Assembly: GCA_021162285.1 (NCBI GenBank) | Contig: JAGGYZ010000312.1 | Span: 1-23,068, forward strand | Source: Candidatus Fermentibacteraceae bacterium | GTDB taxonomy: Bacteria > Fermentibacterota > Fermentibacteria > Fermentibacterales > JCC-6 | Direction: 5' to 3' | Length of the DNA stretch: 23,068 nucleotides | Shown here: positions 15,894 through 22,801 of the stretch, one piece after another | How the letters are laid out: each line of letters begins with the position of its first letter | How positions within the stretch are numbered: the stretch's first letter is position 1 | The notes under the pieces: model-generated | What the model was told of the DNA's origin: nothing | The model's database searches: none | The model's input: the letters and a program-made list of their open reading frames with translations, nothing else | Made by a program: the position numbers and the translations under genes

Positions 15894-16796
15894 ATGTTGT
15901 CCAACATAATGTCTATTCTCCTGACAGTTTTTACCGCCCTTGTGTGGGGGCTTCTGCTTGGTGGAATATCAAGAACAGTTACCGCGAAAATTCATGGCAG
16001 AATGGGCCCGAGGGTTACCCAGAACTTTATTGATGTCTGGAAGCTGTTCAGAAAGACATCATCCATTCATCATGGAGGGATGTTCTGGCTGGCTCCGATG
16101 TTCCGGATAACCGGAGCGATCGCGGTTCTACTCATGGTTCCTGTGGTTGTAGGTCAGAACATCACATACAACATGTCATTTGCCGGTGATGTTTTCCTTC
16201 TCCTCTACATCATGTTTTTCGGATGCCTCGGCATGGCTCTTGGTGCGGGGAATTCGGGTCATCCCTATGCAGTTATTGCCGTAAGCAGAGGTCTGGCTCA
16301 GATGTCATCCTACGAGCTTTCGTTCTCTGTAGCGGTTGTAGCAATTGCAGTTGGCCTTCATACGTTCAGGATTGAGGGGATCGTGGCTGCCCAGCAGGCT
16401 GGTATTTCAAGCTGGAACATCTTCAGGTTCCCGTTTGCGTCCGCCGGTGCACTGATTGCCTTTCTGCCAATGCAGATGGCGTATCCCTTCGGTATTGTGC
16501 TTGCCCCGCAGGAGATACCAATCGGCCCTCCCACGGAGTACAGCAGCAGGTTTCTCTCTCTCATGTTCAGTGGCAGAGCGCTCTTCTCTGTCGCCAAGCT
16601 GCTGTTTTTTGTGAACTTACTGTTTGGAGGAGCTTCAAGCTGGCTCAGTCTGCTTCTAAAAACATTCCTTCTTTACATGTATACCGTCGTTGTAAGCTCG
16701 GTGTTCCCGAGGTTCAGAACGGAGCAGAGCATTAAATTCCTCTGGCTTGTTCCCACTACCCTGGCGCTCGTGGACCTTGTCCGCGTGATGCTTTAG
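15894..16796 (+). CDS. NuoH-like membrane anchor subunit (MbxM-like)
   Basis: 300 residues with about eight membrane helices. It has GRMGPR at 35-40, FIDVWKLFRK near 45-54, and EIPIGPPTEYSSRF, the counterpart of the E-rich quinone-side loop of NuoH, in the form seen in Mbh/Ech-type proteins. It joins the soluble redox arm to the ion-pumping arm. The ATG at 15894 is chosen because GGAGG lies about 8 bases before it and it begins one base after the previous stop; an in-frame ATG at 15879 would overlap. Its place before the NuoB-like gene is the Mbx order; in Mbh it comes after the large subunit. Confidence 0.9.
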   Translation: MLSNIMSILLTVFTALVWGLLLGGISRTVTAKIHGRMGPRVTQNFIDVWKLFRKTSSIHHGGMFWLAPMFRITGAIAVLLMVPVVVGQNITYNMSFAGDVFLLLYIMFFGCLGMALGAGNSGHPYAVIAVSRGLAQMSSYELSFSVAVVAIAVGLHTFRIEGIVAAQQAGISSWNIFRFPFASAGALIAFLPMQMAYPFGIVLAPQEIPIGPPTEYSSRFLSLMFSGRALFSVAKLLFFVNLLFGGASSWLSLLLKTFLLYMYTVVVSSVFPRFRTEQSIKFLWLVPTTLALVDLVRVML

Positions 16797-16805
16797 GAGG
16801 CTGTT

Positions 16806-17369
16806 ATGTACTGCAATCACCCCCCGGAAAAACCGGGAGACAAAAAAGAGGTTCTTCAGAAGATTACCAATATGGCCAGGGCCAACAGCCTCTGGGTTAC
16901 TGGTTACGGAACCGGCTGTGGTGCAATAGAGTTGAGACCTCTGGGTACTTCAAGGTTCGATATGGAACGCTTTGGAATTGCCATGCGTCCCACGCCCAGA
17001 CAGGCTGACGTTTTGATAATTTCCGGTTATCTGTCAACAAAAACCCTGAAAAGAGTAATCAGAGTTTACGAGCAGATTCAGGATCCCAAGTACATCATGG
17101 CCCTCGGTTCGTGTACCATCAACGGTGGAATGTATTTCGACTCGTACAACACACTGAATGTTCTTGACAAGTATCTGCCGGTGGATGTTTATGTAATGGG
17201 ATGCATGCCCAGACCGGAATCGATAATTGATGGCTTCAGCCTTCTAATGAAGAAGATAAAAGAGGGCAGAGCCACAGGATGGAAGCACTACAAGGAAAAT
17301 TTGGATTACTACCGGGAAAACCAGAAACAGATCATCAAAAACTGGGACCTTCCCGATTACAACTGGTAA
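16806..17369 (+). CDS. NuoB/hydrogenase small-subunit-like protein (MbxJ-like)
   Basis: 187 residues of the NuoB/[NiFe] small-subunit fold. This subunit carries the [4Fe-4S] cluster next to the active site. Ligand positions seen are C38 in GTGCGAIE, C103 in GSC and C133 in GCMPRPE. NuoB has two adjacent cysteines before A-I-E; here the second is glycine (codons TGT GGT). The only other cysteine is C3, at the N-terminus and outside the motif. The cluster may therefore have three cysteine ligands and one open iron, as I recall for P. furiosus Mbs. AGGAGG lies in the bases between the previous stop and this ATG. Confidence 0.88.
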   Translation: MYCNHPPEKPGDKKEVLQKITNMARANSLWVTGYGTGCGAIELRPLGTSRFDMERFGIAMRPTPRQADVLIISGYLSTKTLKRVIRVYEQIQDPKYIMALGSCTINGGMYFDSYNTLNVLDKYLPVDVYVMGCMPRPESIIDGFSLLMKKIKEGRATGWKHYKENLDYYRENQKQIIKNWDLPDYNW

Positions 17370-17380
17370 GGGGTGAGAAT

Positions 17381-17944
17381 ATGATTGACAAAGTAAAAAA
17401 AGAGCTGGAAATCCGTTTCCCCTTACTGAAACTGGTGAGAGAGCAGCACAACTACCTGCATGTCAAGGTGGGAGCCACTTCCGCCATGGATGCTGTTCTA
17501 ACTGCAAAAACCAGTCTGGGGTTTACAACACTTCAGCTTATCAGTGCTGTAGACTGGATGGAGAACAATGCATTCCAGGTAACATGGATTCTTGAGAACT
17601 ACAGTGAGCAGGAAGTTCTGCTGATAAGTGCCTACTTTCCAAGGAAAAACTGCGTTGTTCCTTCGTTGAGTCAAATCTGGCCGGCTGCCAGTGCTTTCGA
17701 GCGTGAGATTTACGAAATGTTTGGAATCAGTTTTCCCGGTAACCCCAGAGAAGGCGAAGACTTCCTTCTGGAAGGCTGGAAAGACATTCCCCCAATGCGG
17801 AGGGATTTTGAAACAGAGGAATACGCCATGAGAACATTTGGCGAGCGGCAGCCCAGAGAGCACATCGACCCGAGACAGTACATCGGAGATGTGGTTGGTG
17901 AATGGAATACTCCCATGGGACGCAACAGAGAGGAGGAAAAATAA
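17381..17944 (+). CDS. NuoC-like 30 kDa subunit (MbxK-like)
   Basis: 187 residues of the complex I 30 kDa family. The segment AFEREIYEMFGISFPGNP near residues 106-123 is the family signature (normally ERE-x-x-D-x-F/M-G-I-x-F). It packs against the large subunit in the soluble arm. The ATG at 17381 follows AAGGGGTGAG. Upstream open frame back to 17279 is inside the NuoB-like gene and is ignored. Confidence 0.9.
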   Translation: MIDKVKKELEIRFPLLKLVREQHNYLHVKVGATSAMDAVLTAKTSLGFTTLQLISAVDWMENNAFQVTWILENYSEQEVLLISAYFPRKNCVVPSLSQIWPAASAFEREIYEMFGISFPGNPREGEDFLLEGWKDIPPMRRDFETEEYAMRTFGERQPREHIDPRQYIGDVVGEWNTPMGRNREEEK

Positions 17945-19068
17945 TGGGTGTCAACCCGGCAACAGATCCGAAAAAGACCACCCATCTCTTCTTTGGCCCG
18001 CAGCATCCCGGCGTAACTGGTAACATGAGTATTGAAATGTGGTTTGACGGAGATCAGGTAACAAAGGCAATAACCCATGTTGGATACCTCCACAGAGGTT
18101 TTGAAAAGCTCATGGAGAAAAGGCTCTGGATACAGAACTTTCCTCTTGTGTGCAGAATCTGTGTACCTGAACCGGACATAAATGAGGAGTGCTACGCCCT
18201 GGCAATTGAAGAGCTTGCAGGAATAGAAGTACCGGAAAGGGCAAAGTGGATAAGAACTCTTGTTCTTGAAATGGGAAGACTCGCAATGAATCTTATGGCG
18301 TTCGGGGGTCAGGCTGGTACCGTTGGGCTCGGAACAGGAGCCATGTGGGGAATCACCTTCAGAGACTTTGTTCTAGACCTTTTTGAAGAGCTCACCGGAG
18401 CCAGAGTTTATCACATCTATATTCAGCCTGGAGGCGTCAGACGCGATCTGCCCCGGGGATTCAGGAAGCGTGTTCACCTTGTTCTGAACAAGATCGAAAA
18501 GAGACTTCCCGAGTTTGATCGATTGATACTGAACAACGCAGTTTTCAAATTGAGAACGAAAGGCATAGGCGTTGTAAAACCGGAGTGGATAGAAGAGTAC
18601 GGTCTTGTCGGACCTGTTGCCAGAGGCAGCGGTTCAGTACGGGATGTAAGAAAAGATGCTCCCTACGAGATCTACGACAAGCTTGATTTTGATGTGGTAA
18701 CAGAAACAGGGAGCGATATCTATACAAGGGCCATAGTTAGAAGAAGAGACATTGACCTTAGCATCTCGCTTATCAGACAGATTCTTGGTGGTATACCAGC
18801 AGGGCCTGTTGCAACGAAATTACCCAATCTTACCGAATGGAGAGTACCTGCAGGTGAGTACTATTCCCGTGTGGAATCTTCCCGTGGTGAGTATGGCTAC
18901 TACGTGGTTAGTGACGGATCTCTCAAACCGAGAAGGGTGCATGTGCGTGGGCCTTCATACGTGCACGCGGTTCCCCTTCTTGAGAGGATGCTGATTGGGG
19001 CCAACATAGCCGATGTTTCGAACATCATGGTAAGTCTCACCACCTGTCCGCCGGAAATAGAGAGGTAG
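17944..19068 (+). CDS. NuoD/[NiFe] large-subunit-like protein with degenerate metal site (MbxL-like)
   Basis: 374 residues of the NuoD/hydrogenase large-subunit family: GPQHPGVTG near 18-26, LHRGFEKLME near 49-58, and GIEVPERAKWIR near 93-104. True [NiFe] enzymes have RICGxC near the start and DPCxxC at the end. Here the first is C70-R-I-C73-V-P-E, so C73 is kept but the +3 cysteine is gone; the second is T-T-C368-P-P-E, so only one cysteine is kept. A [NiFe] centre is thus unlikely, and the pattern also differs from NuoD, which has none of these cysteines. An Mbs/Mbx-like role is the best reading. The ATG overlaps the previous stop by one base (GGAGG upstream); a start at 17902 would overlap further. 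Confidence 0.9.
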   Translation: MGVNPATDPKKTTHLFFGPQHPGVTGNMSIEMWFDGDQVTKAITHVGYLHRGFEKLMEKRLWIQNFPLVCRICVPEPDINEECYALAIEELAGIEVPERAKWIRTLVLEMGRLAMNLMAFGGQAGTVGLGTGAMWGITFRDFVLDLFEELTGARVYHIYIQPGGVRRDLPRGFRKRVHLVLNKIEKRLPEFDRLILNNAVFKLRTKGIGVVKPEWIEEYGLVGPVARGSGSVRDVRKDAPYEIYDKLDFDVVTETGSDIYTRAIVRRRDIDLSISLIRQILGGIPAGPVATKLPNLTEWRVPAGEYYSRVESSRGEYGYYVVSDGSLKPRRVHVRGPSYVHAVPLLERMLIGANIADVSNIMVSLTTCPPEIER

Positions 19069-19075
19069 GAAACTT

Positions 19076-20845
19076 ATGAAATTTACAGATGTAATCTCTC
19101 CATTCCTGGCCTGGTCCAGAGCGGCGAAGAAAGCCGATACAATTCCATATCCCACTCAGCAGAACCCGGGAGCAGACAGGTATCGCGGTTTCCACATTAA
19201 CGATACAAGCAAGTGTATCGGCTGTGGCAGGTGTGAGACTATCTGCGAGAACAAAGCCATCGACATGGTGAAGGTTGAGGGTATTGAACCCACAAAGGGA
19301 GATTCAGGCCTCAGACCGGTTGTAGACTACGGCAGGTGCTGCTGGTGCGGCCTTTGCATCGATGTATGCTCCACTGGCTCCCTTGCCTTTACCAATGAAT
19401 ACAGATGGGTAACTGAAAAACCCGACACTTGCAGGTACACTCCAGGTGTTGACAAAAAGGCATGGGACAACGAGGAAAAGGGTTACAGACAGGAAAATGA
19501 TGTTCTCGGGTGGGCCGGCTCACCCAGAGAAGAAATGACGATCGAAGTTCCAGAAGAGCGAATCAAGACCTTCGATGAAGTTGTGAAGGGTTACACAGTG
19601 CAGCAGGCAATGGATGAAGCTTCAAGATGCATCCAGTGCGGTCTCTGCATTAGTGCCTGCCCCGCGCACATGCATATACCCGACTACCTGAAGGCCATCG
19701 CTGAAGGAAGATTTGTTGATGCGGTTAAACTGTTCTACGACAACAACCCCCTTCCAGAGATGTGCGGAAAGGTCTGCACCAGGCAGTGTGAAACAGTCTG
19801 TGCCATGGGTTATCAGGGTGAGTCTATCGCAATCAGGTGGCTCAAGCGATTTGCCTGCGAGCAGTTCGAATCCCTTGCCGATGTGCTTGCACTGGATGCC
19901 CAGCCGGGAGAGCCGAACGGGAAGAAGGTTGCAGTTGTTGGCGCAGGTCCCTCCGGTCTCAGTGCTGCCTACTACCTTTCCCGTAAGGGTTACGAAGTGC
20001 ATGTGTTCGACCGCTATGAAAAAGGCGGCGGGGTAGCATGGTACGCTATTCCCGAGTACAGGCTTCCTGCTGAAGGCATCAGCAAGCAGATGGAGGTCTT
20101 TGAACAGGCTGGCGTAATAATGAATTACGGGAAAGAAATCAATGCCGCAATGCTGAAGAAGCTGGAATCTGAATTCGATGCCGTTTACCTTGCCGTTGGA
20201 CTTCAGAAACCTTCCAGTGCAAGGATTGAAGGGGAAGATCTTCCAGGAGTTAAACCCGCATTTGATTTCCTTGTGAGTTCTCCTGAGAAGGGAGAAGGCC
20301 TCAAGGGTAAAACAGTTATTGTAATTGGCGGCGGAAATGTGGCCATGGACACAGCCAGAACGTGTGTAAGGCTCGGGGCCGAGGTTATACTCTCCTACAG
20401 AAGGCGCGTAGAAGACATGCCAGCCGATGATGAAGAGATCCACGAGGCCATGGAAGAAGCCATCGACTTCAGAGTAAAGACCATACCGATCAGAATTGAA
20501 AAGACGAAGAACGGAATCAGGTATCTCTATCACGAGGCGAAGATGATTCCAAACCCCAAGGGCGGCAGACCTTCTCCCAAGCCTAAGGATGATGTGGAGC
20601 ATGCAATAGATGCCGACATCCTGTTCTCGGCAATAGGTCAGACCTCCGACATTGAGTTTATTCCCGAATCAATGCAGAAGGAAATGGAACTCAAATGGGG
20701 CCGCATTATCGTAGACGACAAGCAGTACACAGGCTACAAAAACTTCTTTGCCGGTGGCGATATCACACCTGGCGAGGGTGATGCGATAACAGCAATAGCA
20801 GACGGCCTGAGAGCTGTCCAGGGAATAATCGACCGGCTGGAATAA
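19076..20845 (+). CDS. Two-cluster ferredoxin (MbxN/NuoI-like) fused to GltD-like NAD(P)H oxidoreductase
   Basis: 589 residues. Residues 1-110 are a NuoI/MbxN-type ferredoxin with C47-C50-C53-C57 and C88-C91-C94-C98. Residues 170-250 have the GltD/NfnB-type N-terminal cluster cysteines C185-C188-C191-C195 and C230-C234-C238-C242. Residues 285-589 are the flavoprotein: FAD loop GAGPSG at 289-294, second Rossmann loop GGGNVAMD at 418-425, YRRR at 441-444 (the arginines often contact the NADPH 2'-phosphate), and AGGD near 559-562. In other Mbh/Mbx operons the ferredoxin subunit stands alone. The fusion suggests electrons pass between NAD(P)H and the complex, in addition to or instead of ferredoxin. 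It begins 7 bases after the previous gene and closes the operon. Confidence 0.92.
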   Translation: MKFTDVISPFLAWSRAAKKADTIPYPTQQNPGADRYRGFHINDTSKCIGCGRCETICENKAIDMVKVEGIEPTKGDSGLRPVVDYGRCCWCGLCIDVCSTGSLAFTNEYRWVTEKPDTCRYTPGVDKKAWDNEEKGYRQENDVLGWAGSPREEMTIEVPEERIKTFDEVVKGYTVQQAMDEASRCIQCGLCISACPAHMHIPDYLKAIAEGRFVDAVKLFYDNNPLPEMCGKVCTRQCETVCAMGYQGESIAIRWLKRFACEQFESLADVLALDAQPGEPNGKKVAVVGAGPSGLSAAYYLSRKGYEVHVFDRYEKGGGVAWYAIPEYRLPAEGISKQMEVFEQAGVIMNYGKEINAAMLKKLESEFDAVYLAVGLQKPSSARIEGEDLPGVKPAFDFLVSSPEKGEGLKGKTVIVIGGGNVAMDTARTCVRLGAEVILSYRRRVEDMPADDEEIHEAMEEAIDFRVKTIPIRIEKTKNGIRYLYHEAKMIPNPKGGRPSPKPKDDVEHAIDADILFSAIGQTSDIEFIPESMQKEMELKWGRIIVDDKQYTGYKNFFAGGDITPGEGDAITAIADGLRAVQGIIDRLE

Positions 20846-20860
20846 CCGGCGCATCACACC

Positions 20861-20890
20861 GGCAGGCGGAGGCACAAACCTCCGCCTGCC
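20861..20890 (+). terminator. Strong hairpin ending the Mbx-like operon
   Basis: A perfect 12-base GC stem, GGCAGGCGGAGG (20861-20872) with CCTCCGCCTGCC (20879-20890), and a 6-base loop. The following TTGTATAT is only a weak T tract, so it may end transcription or protect the 3' end. Confidence 0.75.
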
Positions 20891-20975
20891 TTGTATATCA
20901 GAACACGCCTCACAATACTTATTCTTAAACATCCATTTTCACAGTAGTAATTGCAGCACCTGTTGAGCGCTCTAA

Positions 20976-21083
20976 AAAAGCAATGAGCAGATTCAGGCTG
21001 AAATTGAAGAGCATGAAGCATTCGCTGTGCATGATGCTTCCTATACAGAGGGGTATCAGCCAACAATGTATCAACAGTTATAG
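20976..21083 (+). pseudogene. Possible C-terminal remnant of a lost gene
   Basis: A 35-codon open frame right after a TAA, with no start codon, encodes EQIQAEIEEHEAFAVHDA and then SYTEGYQPTMYQQL before a TAG. The charged helix-like composition looks more protein-like than chance. It lies between the operon hairpin and a toxin-antitoxin pair, a place where gene decay is common. I do not recognise the family. Confidence 0.25.
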
Positions 21084-21123
21084 TGAATACTTCAGACCAA
21101 TGATCTTACGAAAAAGGGATATT

Positions 21124-21540
21124 TCAGTAATCAAATTTCCTTGTTTCATGCAGAACGATTGGTAGATACTTTACAAACTGCTGGAAATCCCTATCTGTAG
21201 TGTAAATAGCCATTTTTCGCCGCACCGCAACTGCACATATCAAAAAATCAGTGTTTGATCCCTGAATTCCCTTTGTACGGCATTTATTGAAAAATCTGGC
21301 TGCTGTAATATGATCAGCGGCTTCTAGAGTGATGTCCGGAAATGCTTCCAGGTGTTCTTCAAGCCTACTGAACTGAGTATCCTCACGTAACCCAGACAAT
21401 AGTTCCTGACGTATTGGGCCAATTATTTCAACACGATGCTCAAGAATCAAACTCTGGAGTTCTCTTGAAATATCTGATTTCTCACTGGTTTTCCGGCGAA
21501 GAGCCTCAGACCAGACACATGTGTCCACCAGAATTCTCAT
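21124..21540 (-). CDS. vapC: VapC-type PIN-domain ribonuclease toxin
   Basis: 138 residues, the usual VapC length. The PIN acidic residues are present: D6 (LVDTCVW), E46 (RQELLSG), D98 (SNTDFLI) and D116/D118 (TTDRDF). It should cleave RNA, often tRNA, when free of its antitoxin. Its ATG overlaps the antitoxin stop by four bases, so the two are co-translated. Confidence 0.92.
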   Translation of the reverse strand: MRILVDTCVWSEALRRKTSEKSDISRELQSLILEHRVEIIGPIRQELLSGLREDTQFSRLEEHLEAFPDITLEAADHITAARFFNKCRTKGIQGSNTDFLICAVAVRRKMAIYTTDRDFQQFVKYLPIVLHETRKFDY

Positions 21541-21737
21541 GCTCGAGATCTCTGTTTTTTGTAGCTGTAATCCTCAGCATAGTCAATGGAGCCAAAAAGG
21601 GCTAGTATGTTTTCCTGCTCAAGATGAAGTATGTAGTTAATAAGAGCCTGTGTTACTGCGGCTTTTTTAGTCCTGTGGTGTCCAAGATCCACGGCTTTGG
21701 TTATAAGCTTGTCATCAATCTGCAGATTTGTTGCCAT
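21537..21737 (-). CDS. vapB: VapB-type antitoxin
   Basis: 66 residues. The start MATNLQIDDKLI and the helix with RTKKAAVTQALINYI resemble the ribbon-helix-helix part of VapB (DUF2191-like) antitoxins. The tail, GSIDYAEDYSYKK, would wrap the toxin. GGAGGTGAT sits just before the ATG at 21737; longer in-frame starts lack it and would run through the promoter. Confidence 0.85.
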   Translation of the reverse strand: MATNLQIDDKLITKAVDLGHHRTKKAAVTQALINYILHLEQENILALFGSIDYAEDYSYKKQRSRA

Positions 21738-21756
21738 GAATATCACCTCCACACAA

Positions 21757-21785
21757 AACTTAACACATAATAATGTGTAGGTCAA
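21757..21785 (-). promoter_or_regulatory. vapBC promoter with operator filling the spacer
   Basis: On the minus strand TTGACC (plus 21780-21785) and TAAGTT (plus 21757-21762) are 17 bases apart. The spacer holds the perfect inverted repeat ACACAT-AATA-ATGTGT (21763-21778), a natural binding site for the VapB ribbon-helix-helix dimer. A second short repeat, GTCA-ATGTG-TGAC (21781-21793), overlaps the -35. Confidence 0.6.
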
Positions 21786-21904
21786 TGTGTGACTTGCTGT
21801 TCTGTCATGCTGAACTGGCTTTTGTCCGTGCCGGAATGGGAAATGTGCTACCGGGTAAGGCCGGCGAGATGGGTAGCTAACGGTGATTGTTCAGGAAGCC
21901 CTGA

Positions 21905-22681
21905 TTATTCAGTTTCTTTAACTCTTCCCACCGGTGCAAGGTAAACTACGAACTCATCTTTTCCATCCAGTTTTAGAAGGGCATCCACTTTGCTCTGTGA
22001 GTATGCGGCAATGGCAACTGTTCCCAGCTGAAGAGACTCTGCGGCAAGGTAGAGGTTCTGGCACACATGACCTGCGTCCAGAAGCATGGCCTTGTGGGAT
22101 TCCCCTTTGTAACGCCATTCACCCATGTAGGGTCGGCATGCCCAGAAGAACACCACAGGTGCATCGCCGGTGAAACTCTGTCCCACAGTTGCTGCAGTAA
22201 GTTTTTCCTCGACATTGTTTACCTGAAACAGGAAGATCAGGCTGTGTTTAAGCGCAGAGTATCGGTATATGCCGGGTTTCACCCCGGTGACATTGTTGAC
22301 TGCCAGATAGGTTTCAAACGGGTGACGGGCTCCTGCTGATGGAACTGTTCTGTAGGTTACCGTTCCCCTGTTGTTGTAGGCATCGATTGTTTTCTTCACG
22401 CCCTGAGTTGCCCACAGCATGAAAGACAGCTCTTCCAGCGTAATGCTCTCTGTGGTGTATTTGCGCCTGCTCATCCTGTGTAGAATACAGTCTGCGAGGT
22501 CAGGTTTAACTGTTTTTACAGAATCGTACCGGGGAAGTGCAATTTCAACAGCATCCGGAAGAATCCTGGATTCAACCGGAGGCGGGTTTATACCTTGAAC
22601 CTGATCTGATTCCTCGTCAAGAAAGTCGGTCGCGTCAAAGTGTGATTTCATCAATTCTCTGTTTGTGATCCAGTTTCTCAT
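21905..22681 (-). CDS. SagB-type nitroreductase-family FMN oxidoreductase
   Basis: 258 residues of the nitroreductase fold, SagB-like branch. The FMN-binding arginines are in MSRRKY near 69-74. ITLEELSFMLWATQGV lies near 80-95, PSAGARHPFE near 113-122, and DAGHVCQNLYLAAESLQLG near 202-220. SagB proteins oxidise azolines in peptide maturation, but stand-alone members with unknown substrates are common, and no YcaO cyclase or precursor peptide is visible here. It could equally reduce small quinones or nitro compounds. GGAGGA precedes the ATG. It is divergent from the gene at 22802. Confidence 0.88.
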   Translation of the reverse strand: MRNWITNRELMKSHFDATDFLDEESDQVQGINPPPVESRILPDAVEIALPRYDSVKTVKPDLADCILHRMSRRKYTTESITLEELSFMLWATQGVKKTIDAYNNRGTVTYRTVPSAGARHPFETYLAVNNVTGVKPGIYRYSALKHSLIFLFQVNNVEEKLTAATVGQSFTGDAPVVFFWACRPYMGEWRYKGESHKAMLLDAGHVCQNLYLAAESLQLGTVAIAAYSQSKVDALLKLDGKDEFVVYLAPVGRVKETE

Positions 22682-22801
22682 GTTCCTCCAATTTTGTTAC
22701 AATATAAGTGTTTGAGTTTAATGCAATCGGTGGTGCCATTTGGAATACGAGTCCGAATTGTTTAGTATTAATTAGCGAATATTACAAAGAAGGAGATAAG
22801 A

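Noticed and set aside
19622..20602. 326-residue minus-strand open frame
   Set aside because: Antisense to the GltD-like gene; cysteine/histidine-rich composition is typical of a shadow frame.
15894..20845. [NiFe] hydrogenase (Mbh or Ech)
   Set aside because: The large subunit lacks one cysteine of each metal-binding pair, the order is that of Mbx, and no maturation gene is present in the window.
10605..20845. Canonical complex I (nuo) operon
   Set aside because: No NuoE, F, G, A or J; the membrane genes are Mrp E/F/G/B/C types, and the large subunit carries hydrogenase-like cysteines.
19076..20845. Glutamate synthase small subunit GltD
   Set aside because: There is no GltB in the window, and the protein has an extra N-terminal NuoI-type ferredoxin and sits at the end of the Mbx-like operon.
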